Source: an uncultured Oscillospiraceae bacterium (lineage in GTDB: Bacteria > Bacillota > Clostridia > Oscillospirales > Ruminococcaceae). Taken from it: a stretch of DNA of 49,924 bases. The stretch covers positions 1 to 49,924 of the forward strand of contig CAKSJL010000004.1 in NCBI GenBank assembly GCA_934463345.1, read 5' to 3'. A program made the translations under genes and the position numbers. Below, in pieces: positions 15,590 through 22,601 of the stretch. A model generated the notes under the pieces. It saw only the letters and a program-made list of their open reading frames with translations, made no database searches and was not told where the DNA came from. Within the stretch, counting starts at the first letter, position 1, and each line of letters begins with the position of its first letter.

Positions 15590-18500
15590 ATGAATTTGAA
15601 AAAAATCGGCAGCATGCTGACTTCAATCGCTATGATTGCGTCACTTGCTACTTATGTTCCGACAGCTGCTTTTGCTGCTGACGACACAGCTGCCGAGGCA
15701 GACAAGATTTATACAGTTGATTCACTGGAACTTGATCCGACAGTCAAGGTTTCACTGAACGCAACTGATAAGCTCTTGACTATCTCTCCGGCAGTTGCTG
15801 ATGCGGAATACACAGTTCCGAAGGATGTTCTGGGACTCTTTGCTTACGAATATGTTGGCGATGCAGCCATGGCTGACTATGACTCTGCAGATGAAATTGC
15901 AAAAGCAGTAACAACAATCAAGGTTGAGGGCAAGGCTACACTTACATCTATCGATGTAACAGGTGCGACTGAACTTGCACTTCTTCAGGCTGATTGTCGT
16001 GCAGAAATAGACGGAAACAGTGTTACTGACGAATCACTCGGTACTGTTTGCACAGGACTTTCAAGTGGCAATTCAGATGCAGGCGATGTAATTGGTCAGA
16101 ACCTTCCTAATGCTGACACTAATGAAACAGGCATAGCTGTACTGGCTGCTGGCGCTGTTGCGGGTGAAGTTGTTCATGACATGGTTGCCAACACAGATGT
16201 ACACAACCACTACTGTAAGTATGGCGACAAGTATGACAATTCTTTCGAATCCCATACTTTCGTAGCTGACAAGGCTACAGGAACACATAAATGTGAATGC
16301 GGTCTGACAGATCTTGATTATTATAATGCTAAGGATACAGAACATTATAATAAAATTCATGATTTTTCAGACGAGACACATCTTTGCTCAACATGTGGAG
16401 CGTATAACAAGGTTCTCCATGACGATAAGGATAATCTGACATATACAAGGACAGCTAACGGTCATTCAGTTTCATGCAAGGGTGAAAAGTGTAAGTATAC
16501 AGAAGCTGAAACTGCTCATGTATGGGATGTAAACGTTAAGGACAATGATCTGACTGTTGCAGGTATAAAAATTCCGGTAAATTCACATTACTGTACAGTT
16601 TGCGGTTATGTAAATGAGACAGCTAAGCACGACTACAGCTACATTTATCAGCCTGTAAAGAATGCTAAAACTGGCGCATATGAAATGAAAATTGTTGAAG
16701 CACCTACTGGCACAACAGGCGTTGTTTGTGTTTGCGGCAAGAGAATTGATACTCATACAGATGCAAGCCATACATGGAAGATGGAAAATGGTTTCCATTA
16801 CTGTATCTGTGGTGAAACATCTGATGAACACGCATATAACTATGCATATGACGAAAACGGTAAGCTTGTTAAGGCAACAGAGGCTAATAAATTGACAGGT
16901 GTTATCTGTGGATGTGGCAATGTTGATCCAAACCATACAACTGGTGGTCACAAAGCTAACCATATTGATACAGACAAGCATCAGCATCTTTGCTCATGCG
17001 GCGCTGTAGTTGATGGTCAGCATAGCTATGAAGCCAAGAATGGTCATCATACATGTGCTTGCGGCGATGTGGATGATACAAAGCATACTTTTAACAAGGT
17101 TTACAGAGAAGCAGCAGATAAAAATGGTGCTCCTAATCTTGTAGAAGCTAATTCTGAAGGTGTAGCAGAAGAAACTACTGAAGTTGGATGTATTTGTGCA
17201 TGTGGTGCTGTAGATAGCAATCATGTTCACAAATATACAATTGGTGACAAGACTAACTCAAAGGATTACTGTACATGCGGTGCTGTTTCTGATAGTCATA
17301 CATACGCTGAAGGCAGCAATAAGTGTAAAGTTTGTGGTTACCTTAAGGATCACGAACATACATTAAACAGTGATTGTAAGTGTACAGATGAAGACTGCGG
17401 CAAATATGTTCACACATGGAAAGCAGTTGCAGGCAAGGGATATCACATTTGTACAGTATGTGGCGTTAAGTCAAATGCTGGAACAGAGTCAGTTGCAGGC
17501 GTTAATCCACATACATATGTTGCTGATAAGACAACACATAAACATGTTTGTGTGTGCGGCGCTGTAAGTGATACACATACATACGGCGATACAGGCGCAG
17601 CTCAGTGCGTATGCCAGGAATGCGGATTTGATAATCATAAAATTGTAGTTGGTGATAATCCAAAGACAACTGATGTTGAGGAAAAGCACTACTGCAAAAC
17701 GTGTGATACTGACTTCTCAGATAAGCATACATTTGACCGAGTTTATAATGCTGAGGGTAAATTGGAAATAGCAGCTGACAACAATGGTCTTGTTTGTGAG
17801 TGTAAAGAAGTAAAGGATCATGACTGTAAGTTCTCAGTTAACAGAACAACAGACAGTGCTGAACTTTGTGCTTGTGGTAAGGTTCTTGAACATGACATTA
17901 TCATTGACAGCACAAATGGTACACAGCATAAGTGCTCACATGAGGGTTGTGCATTAGCAGCTTCAGCTCATAAGCCTGTTAATGGCTTCTGTGAATGCGG
18001 TGCTGTAGATCCAACATTTGAATTCAGCAAGGGTACTACAATTGCCTCAATTAAAAAAGATAGTAATAATACTCTTAATCCAGGATCACTTAAGGAAAAA
18101 TATACAACAGCATATATTGTAAAGCTTGCTAAAGCACAGGAAGCTGTTCTTGCTTATAATTCTGCTGATGCTGTAGAAGGTGTGAAATCTGCTAAGACAG
18201 CTGATGAACAGGCAGCATTTAAGGCTCTTGTTGCTGACTACCTTGCAGTTGTAGCTGACAAGGAAAATAATAAGGCTGCAAGCTCTGTAACAGCAGCTCT
18301 TGCAACAGGCAATGATACTTACGGCGAGATCGTTAAAGTTGATAACGATTTTACACAGTATGGTAAGGTTGGTTCTACTGTAACAATTACAGCAGTAGCC
18401 AAGGATGGCTATGTATTCGACGGCTGGTATGGCACTGCAGCTGCTAACACAGCTAAGATCAGCAGCGATGCTTCATATGAGGCAACAATCGCTGACGGTG

Positions 18501-19636
18501 CTACAACATACTATGCTAAGTTTGTTGAAAACACAAAGGTTCAGATCAGATTCGATAAGGGTCTGTCATATGCAACAAAGGATCCAAGTGATACTGCGAA
18601 CTGGACAGAAGTTAAGAACCTTTCAACTCCAAGCTTTGCTCTTGGTACAACTCTTTATGTAAAGGTTACAGCCCTTGGCGGTGAAACACTCATCGGTATC
18701 AAGGATTCAACTGGCAATTACAGAACATACAACTTTGCTACAGTAGGTACAGATAATGACTGCTACAGCTTTAAGGTAACAGCTGCTGATTCACTCGGCT
18801 ATGACACATTCTCAGAACCAGCAGACGGAAAGTATATCGCATTCAAGGTTGGTGGCAAGGTAGTTTCAGCTGCTGAGTGTGCAAACGGCAACGCAGTTGC
18901 AGCAGGTATCGTTCCAGCTGACCCAACTCAGGATGGTCATACATTTGCTGGCTGGTACTATGAAAGTGATGCTAAGAAAACAGTTGTAAGACTTAAGACA
19001 CTTGCAGAGTCAGGCGTTCTCGTTCCTAAGTTTGACAAGATTACTGGACTTAAGGTTGAGGTTGAAAACGGTTACTTTGGTAAGGGTTATGGCGACAAAA
19101 CATACTCATACGGTGATACAACAGTTATCACAGCTGATGAAAAGAATGCAGAAGGCAAGTACTTCTCAGGCTGGTATGTAGATGGCGTTAAGGTTACAAC
19201 TGAGCGTACAACAATGATTACTGTAACAGGTAACATTAAGTATGTTGCAAGATATGATCTTGATGAGCCAATGGCAGATACATCATTCGTATCACTCTCA
19301 GCAGAGAGAAAGACTGTTGATGCTGGCTACCAGGTAGTAGTATTCAACTCAACAAGAACAATGGCAACAGATTGTAAGGTTCTCCAGTCTGGTATCGTTT
19401 ACACAACTAAGGACGGTACAGTTGTAAGCGACCTCAAATTCGATAACTCAGCAGTAAGCAAGAAGTACAGTGATACAGATAAGAGAATCGGTACTTATGC
19501 ACTTACACTTAACCTGAAGAGCGCAGCTGCTCAGAAGGCTACAGTATATGCAAGAGCATATGTTCTTTATACTGACGCAAATGGCGTACAGCAGGCTGAA
19601 TACTCAGATATGATAGCTGTTGCTCCATTAGCATAA
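15590..19636 (+). CDS. Giant secreted protein with about 20 Cys-x(1-2)-Cys-Gly repeats and InlB-like repeats
   Basis: 1348 residues. Signal peptide (1-29, cleaved near AFA-AD), a unique N-terminal region (30-200), then from about 235 to 805 a string of short units centred on C-x-C-G (11 copies) or C-x-x-C-G (5), plus about five irregular variants. Most are preceded by H-x-C/Y/W and followed by a His-rich turn (for example HLCSCGAVVDGQHSY, HHTCACGDVDDTKHTF). The spacing suggests small Zn-ribbon-like or disulphide-knuckle modules. The C-terminal third carries three InlB-type B-repeats (GYVFDGWYG about 940, GHTFAGWYY about 1115, GKYFSGWYV about 1190) and a terminal sandwich-like domain. No catalytic motif, dockerin or sortase signal was seen. 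ATG 15590 is chosen for AAAGGGG upstream. It shares a promoter with the 43-residue peptide 22 bases downstream, which may make it a partner or substrate of the following genes. Function unknown. Confidence 0.8.
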   Translation: MNLKKIGSMLTSIAMIASLATYVPTAAFAADDTAAEADKIYTVDSLELDPTVKVSLNATDKLLTISPAVADAEYTVPKDVLGLFAYEYVGDAAMADYDSADEIAKAVTTIKVEGKATLTSIDVTGATELALLQADCRAEIDGNSVTDESLGTVCTGLSSGNSDAGDVIGQNLPNADTNETGIAVLAAGAVAGEVVHDMVANTDVHNHYCKYGDKYDNSFESHTFVADKATGTHKCECGLTDLDYYNAKDTEHYNKIHDFSDETHLCSTCGAYNKVLHDDKDNLTYTRTANGHSVSCKGEKCKYTEAETAHVWDVNVKDNDLTVAGIKIPVNSHYCTVCGYVNETAKHDYSYIYQPVKNAKTGAYEMKIVEAPTGTTGVVCVCGKRIDTHTDASHTWKMENGFHYCICGETSDEHAYNYAYDENGKLVKATEANKLTGVICGCGNVDPNHTTGGHKANHIDTDKHQHLCSCGAVVDGQHSYEAKNGHHTCACGDVDDTKHTFNKVYREAADKNGAPNLVEANSEGVAEETTEVGCICACGAVDSNHVHKYTIGDKTNSKDYCTCGAVSDSHTYAEGSNKCKVCGYLKDHEHTLNSDCKCTDEDCGKYVHTWKAVAGKGYHICTVCGVKSNAGTESVAGVNPHTYVADKTTHKHVCVCGAVSDTHTYGDTGAAQCVCQECGFDNHKIVVGDNPKTTDVEEKHYCKTCDTDFSDKHTFDRVYNAEGKLEIAADNNGLVCECKEVKDHDCKFSVNRTTDSAELCACGKVLEHDIIIDSTNGTQHKCSHEGCALAASAHKPVNGFCECGAVDPTFEFSKGTTIASIKKDSNNTLNPGSLKEKYTTAYIVKLAKAQEAVLAYNSADAVEGVKSAKTADEQAAFKALVADYLAVVADKENNKAASSVTAALATGNDTYGEIVKVDNDFTQYGKVGSTVTITAVAKDGYVFDGWYGTAAANTAKISSDASYEATIADGATTYYAKFVENTKVQIRFDKGLSYATKDPSDTANWTEVKNLSTPSFALGTTLYVKVTALGGETLIGIKDSTGNYRTYNFATVGTDNDCYSFKVTAADSLGYDTFSEPADGKYIAFKVGGKVVSAAECANGNAVAAGIVPADPTQDGHTFAGWYYESDAKKTVVRLKTLAESGVLVPKFDKITGLKVEVENGYFGKGYGDKTYSYGDTTVITADEKNAEGKYFSGWYVDGVKVTTERTTMITVTGNIKYVARYDLDEPMADTSFVSLSAERKTVDAGYQVVVFNSTRTMATDCKVLQSGIVYTTKDGTVVSDLKFDNSAVSKKYSDTDKRIGTYALTLNLKSAAAQKATVYARAYVLYTDANGVQQAEYSDMIAVAPLA

Positions 19637-19658
19637 TTGAAAGGTGGAAGAATTTACA

Positions 19659-19790
19659 ATGAAGAAGTTTTTTGAAGAAGCAGAAATCGAAGTTGTAAAG
19701 TTCAGCGTTGCTGATGTTATTACAACAAGCGTTGAGATCAGTGACTCACTTGAGCAACCAGATTTCAACAGCGACATTGATGATCTTTAA
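19659..19790 (+). CDS. 43-residue peptide, candidate RiPP-type precursor
   Basis: ATG preceded by AAAGGTGG, 43 codons, TAA. The sequence opens MKKFFEEAEIEVVKF, continues SVADVITTSVEISDS and ends PDFNSDIDDL, with no cysteine and an acidic tail. The opening F-x-x-A-x-I spacing resembles the Y-x-x-P-x-L leader motif that PqqD-like recognition elements bind in lasso-type precursors, and similar short MKK...E-V/I...F peptides are common in clostridia. It lies between the giant gene (22 bases upstream) and a terminator, followed by HprK-like, PqqD-like, peptidase and nucleotidyltransferase genes. That context suggests a ribosomally made, modified peptide with the core in the Ser/Thr/Asp-rich second half. 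Not proven; no biosynthetic cyclase is nearby. Confidence 0.7.
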   Translation: MKKFFEEAEIEVVKFSVADVITTSVEISDSLEQPDFNSDIDDL

Positions 19791-19817
19791 TCTTTAACTG
19801 ATTAGGTTATCTAATTG

Positions 19818-19859
19818 AACAGGCAGGCAGATATTTCTGCCTGCCTGTTTTTATTTTTT
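19818..19859 (+). terminator. Strong intrinsic terminator between peptide and processing genes
   Basis: AACAGGCAGGCAG / CTGCCTGCCTGTT (13 bp) with ATATTT loop and a T-rich tail. It ends 15 bases before the HprK-like start. No separate promoter was found after it, so the enzymes are probably made by read-through at lower level than the peptide. Confidence 0.9.
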
Positions 19860-19873
19860 ATGGTGGTGATTTT

Positions 19874-20575
19874 ATTTTTAAGATTAAAATTGCGGATCTT
19901 GTAATTGGTATAGAGAACAAGTATCCTTATGTTAAAGATTTTTGTCAGAATTATCTTGTTGACTGTGAATATGAAGATATGCGTGTTTCAGCGCCGGATT
20001 CTGAAATAAAGAAGGAATATGAAAATGGCGGCGGAAGCTTTTCTGAGGGCTATTGTGAGAGCATTTGCGTCTATCGTGAAATAAGCAAGAAAATGATTGA
20101 TTTTGATGGCTTCCTGTTTCATGCGTCTGTTGTTGCAGTGGATGGAAAAGCCTATGCGTTTGCAGCAAAATCAGGTACGGGAAAGTCAACACATACTAAT
20201 CTCTGGCTCAGACATTTTGGTGAACGTGCAGTTATTGTTAACGGTGATAAACCGATTTTCCGGTGTATAGAAAATGAATTTGTTGCATATGGTACTCCAT
20301 GGTGCGGAAAAGAACGTCTTGAAACAAATATGAGCGCACCCGTTAAGTCAATTTGCTTTATTGAGAGGGGTACTGAAAACCATATTGTGAGAGCAGACAG
20401 CAGTGAAATATGCCGAAGAATATTTAATCAGTTTATTATGCCTGATGACCCCTTGAAACGTGTCCGTTTTTTAGGTATAATAGAGAAGATGATTAAACAG
20501 GTGCCGGTTTATGTGCTAAACTGTAATATCTCTGATGATGCGGTTGTAACAGCATATAATATGATGGCGGAATAG
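19874..20575 (+). CDS. HPr-kinase-like ATPase (HprK/PEPCK-fold)
   Basis: 233 residues from the proposed ATT start. The frame is open upstream of ATG 19979 and encodes FKIKIADLVIGIENKYPYV, a typical family N-terminus, so an internal ATG would remove conserved sequence. GGTGGTG lies six bases before the ATT at 19874. The kinase region has FDGFLFHASVVAV, a P-loop AAKSGTGKST (Lys104), IVNGDKPIF and GTPWCGKERL, as in HprK-like proteins of lasso-peptide clusters, where such a kinase phosphorylates a serine of the precursor. It lacks the N-terminal half of true HprK and is not next to PTS genes. It is 18 bases before the PqqD-like gene. Confidence 0.85.
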   Translation: MFKIKIADLVIGIENKYPYVKDFCQNYLVDCEYEDMRVSAPDSEIKKEYENGGGSFSEGYCESICVYREISKKMIDFDGFLFHASVVAVDGKAYAFAAKSGTGKSTHTNLWLRHFGERAVIVNGDKPIFRCIENEFVAYGTPWCGKERLETNMSAPVKSICFIERGTENHIVRADSSEICRRIFNQFIMPDDPLKRVRFLGIIEKMIKQVPVYVLNCNISDDAVVTAYNMMAE

Positions 20576-20593
20576 ATACAGACGGAGGTAAAT

Positions 20594-20857
20594 ATGAAAA
20601 TAAGAGAGGGCTTTTTGCTGCACACAATGGATAAGGATTATGTTGCCGTTCCTGTAGGAAAAACTGCTGAGCAATTTAATGGAATGGTCAGACTTAACGA
20701 AACAGGCGCATTTGTCTGGAAACAGCTTGAAAAGGACTGTAGTCGTGATGAGATCGTTGAAGCAGTCTGCGGTGAGTACGATGTCGATGAGCAGACAGCA
20801 GGAAAAAGCGTTGACGCTGTTATACAGAAGCTTCGAGAGGAGAATATAATTGAATGA
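20594..20857 (+). CDS. PqqD-like protein (RiPP recognition element)
   Basis: 87 residues, matching the small PqqD fold: an N-terminal beta-hairpin (LLHTMDKDYVAVPVG), the conserved GMVRLNETGAFVWKQLE, then a winged-helix part (SRDEIVEAVCGEYDVDEQTAGKSVDAVIQ; shown in pieces: EIVEAVCGEYDVDE, VIQKLREENII). PqqD-like domains bind leader peptides and deliver them to modifying enzymes. A discrete PqqD here with a short peptide upstream is the best evidence for a RiPP-type system. GGAGG precedes the ATG. It overlaps the peptidase gene by four bases (ATGA). Confidence 0.92.
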   Translation: MKIREGFLLHTMDKDYVAVPVGKTAEQFNGMVRLNETGAFVWKQLEKDCSRDEIVEAVCGEYDVDEQTAGKSVDAVIQKLREENIIE

Positions 20858-21294
20858 GCAGCCTTTCGGAGGAGCTGAATAAAAACGGTTATGTGATCTC
20901 ACCAACTGTCGGAGACAGCATGTATCCGCTGTTGAACACGAGGAGGGATCATGTTATGATAAGACGTGTGTCCGGCGAAAGACTGAAAAAGAATGACCTG
21001 CCACTTTATCAGAGACCAAGCGGACAGTATGTTCTGCACAGAATAATACGAGTTCGTGATAACTGTTACTATACAAGAGGTGACAACAGGACAGGTCTGG
21101 AAAAGGTGCCGCAAGAATGGGTTCTCGGAGTCGTTACAAGCTTTTGCCGAAAGGGAAAGGAGTTCAGTGCGGATTCCAGAGGATACAGGTTTTATTCATG
21201 GATCTGGGGAATTATCTATCCGGTCAGATGGCTGGGTATCAAGACAAAAAGATTTTTCAGAAAGCTTGCAGGGAAAATGAGGAGCGTTGATTGA
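20854..21294 (+). CDS. S24/S26-type serine peptidase, Ser-His variant
   Basis: 146 residues. SPTVGDSMYPLL places the nucleophile at Ser22, YVLHRI puts a His (His62) where bacterial signal peptidase I has its Lys, and RGDN at 75-78 with VPQEWVLGVV completes the S24/S26 core. A Ser-His pair is typical of the SipW/Sec11-like group. There is no N-terminal membrane helix; a hydrophobic patch (WIWGIIYPVRWLGI) lies near the C-terminus. It could cut the leader from the neighbouring peptide. The gene overlaps pqqD-like by four bases and the nucleotidyltransferase by one. Confidence 0.8.
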   Translation: MSSLSEELNKNGYVISPTVGDSMYPLLNTRRDHVMIRRVSGERLKKNDLPLYQRPSGQYVLHRIIRVRDNCYYTRGDNRTGLEKVPQEWVLGVVTSFCRKGKEFSADSRGYRFYSWIWGIIYPVRWLGIKTKRFFRKLAGKMRSVD

Positions 21295-22430
21295 TGAAAA
21301 GCAGTGAAGAGTATCTTGTACATCTTTTGAGGAGTGTTCTTTTGGGGGAAAAGCCGCAGGAAAAGCCGGATGGTTTTTCTTTTGGCGAGGTTTATAGGAC
21401 TTCTGCTTTTCACAATGTTGACAGCATGGCGTTTTACGGTATTGACCGGCTTGAGGTTAAACCGGATGAAAAGCTTTATAATGAATGGAAACGAAAAAAG
21501 GATCAGTGTATAATACTGTCATTTAACCAGCTTCACCAGTGCGGTGAAATAGTAAAGAAATTTCGTGAAAATAACATTAAGACAATGCCGCTGAAAGGAA
21601 GTCTTTTAAAGGAGATGTATCCGAGTCCGGAATATCGTCAGATGGCGGATGTGGATCTTCTTATTGAAAGCGATAAGGCACAGAAAGCTCAGCAGCTTAT
21701 GCACAGCATGGGTTATACAACAAGGATATTCGGCAATGAAAGCGTTGATGAGTATTCTCTGCCGCCTTATATGAATGTTGAAATACACAGCAGAATGGTT
21801 GCTGTTGAGTATAAGTATTCATGGTATTATGACGATATCTGGGATAAGGTGATCGAGGACAGGGATGAGAATGGGAATCCGAGTGGGCAGTATCATCTCA
21901 GCTGGAATGATTATTACATATACCTGCTTGTTCATACAGCAAAGCATTTTGAACACTGTGGAACAGGGATACGTTCCTTTATGGATATATTTGTTTTTAT
22001 GAGGAAACACAGGGCGGATATCGATGATGAATACATAGATAATGAACTGAAAAAGCTTGATTTGTGTGAATTCAGGAAAATGGCTGAAAAGCTTGCATAT
22101 ATATGGTTTGGCGATGAGGAGTATGATGAAAAGAGTCGTGAAATGGAAAAGTATGTATTCTCAAGTGGCGCATACGGGACTTTTTCTCAGAAAATCGAAA
22201 ACCATATAAATGATATCAAGGACGAAAATACTACGATCGGAAAGGCGAAAGTAAAATATTTCTTCAGCAGAACTTTCCTGAAATATGAGTATATGTGCGG
22301 TCACTACACAATACTGAGAAAAGTTCCGGTTTTGCTTCCTTTCTGCTGGATACACAGACTGGCTTATGCGCTTATCCACAAGAGCGGAAGGGTTCGGTCT
22401 GAGATTGATAATATAAATAAAATAAAGTGA
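21294..22430 (+). CDS. Uncharacterised nucleotidyltransferase family protein (NTP_transf_5-like)
   Basis: 378 residues. MPLKGSLLKEMYP is followed by YRQMADVDLLIE with the metal-binding pair Asp119 and Asp121, then a VEIHSRM strand and VHTAKHFEHCGTGIRSFMDI. This matches the uncharacterised nucleotidyltransferase family often found with lasso and other RiPP genes. It would transfer a nucleotide or related group to an unknown acceptor. The start is ATG 21294, overlapping the previous stop (TGATG) with GAGGAG upstream; a TTG at 21291 is less likely. A strong terminator follows, closing the cassette. Confidence 0.88.
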   Translation: MKSSEEYLVHLLRSVLLGEKPQEKPDGFSFGEVYRTSAFHNVDSMAFYGIDRLEVKPDEKLYNEWKRKKDQCIILSFNQLHQCGEIVKKFRENNIKTMPLKGSLLKEMYPSPEYRQMADVDLLIESDKAQKAQQLMHSMGYTTRIFGNESVDEYSLPPYMNVEIHSRMVAVEYKYSWYYDDIWDKVIEDRDENGNPSGQYHLSWNDYYIYLLVHTAKHFEHCGTGIRSFMDIFVFMRKHRADIDDEYIDNELKKLDLCEFRKMAEKLAYIWFGDEEYDEKSREMEKYVFSSGAYGTFSQKIENHINDIKDENTTIGKAKVKYFFSRTFLKYEYMCGHYTILRKVPVLLPFCWIHRLAYALIHKSGRVRSEIDNINKIK

Positions 22431-22432
22431 AG

Positions 22433-22470
22433 AGGCAGAGGCTGTTATTATAATACAGCTTCTGCCTTTT
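22433..22470 (+). terminator. Terminator closing the PqqD/HprK cassette
   Basis: AGGCAGAGGCTGT / ACAGCTTCTGCCT with a 9-base loop and a TTTT tail, three bases after the nucleotidyltransferase stop. Confidence 0.9.
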
Positions 22471-22526
22471 CGCAGATTATGAGCGTTTATGATCGAAAAA
22501 AGCAGAGAAAAGAGATACAAAAACTA

Positions 22527-22556
22527 TTGACAAGTGTGCATAAATTGTGTTAAAAT
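22527..22556 (+). promoter_or_regulatory. Promoter of dockerin metalloprotease gene
   Basis: TTGACA (22527-22532), 18-base spacer, TAAAAT (22551-22556), 46 bases before the start codon. Confidence 0.7.
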
Positions 22557-22601
22557 TATATTATATAAATATACGCTAAAAAATTCAGGAGGGGAATTAT
22601 A

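Noticed and set aside
16073..18000. Minus-strand open frames opposite the giant gene
   Set aside because: They follow the Cys/His codon bias of the coding strand, have no ribosome binding sites and overlap a well-supported gene.
16292..18005. Tandem repeats as a CRISPR array
   Set aside because: The repeats are coding, degenerate at DNA level and lie within one long frame with protein-level periodicity.
19874..20575. True HPr kinase/phosphorylase
   Set aside because: The N-terminal half of HprK is absent, and no HPr or PTS genes are near.
20594..20857. PQQ biosynthesis
   Set aside because: No radical SAM PqqE, PqqB, PqqC or PqqA-like gene is nearby; the PqqD fold alone is common in many RiPP systems.
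19659..22430. Lasso peptide cluster in the strict sense
   Set aside because: The asparagine-synthetase-like cyclase and the transglutaminase-like leader peptidase that define lasso clusters are not present next to the cassette.
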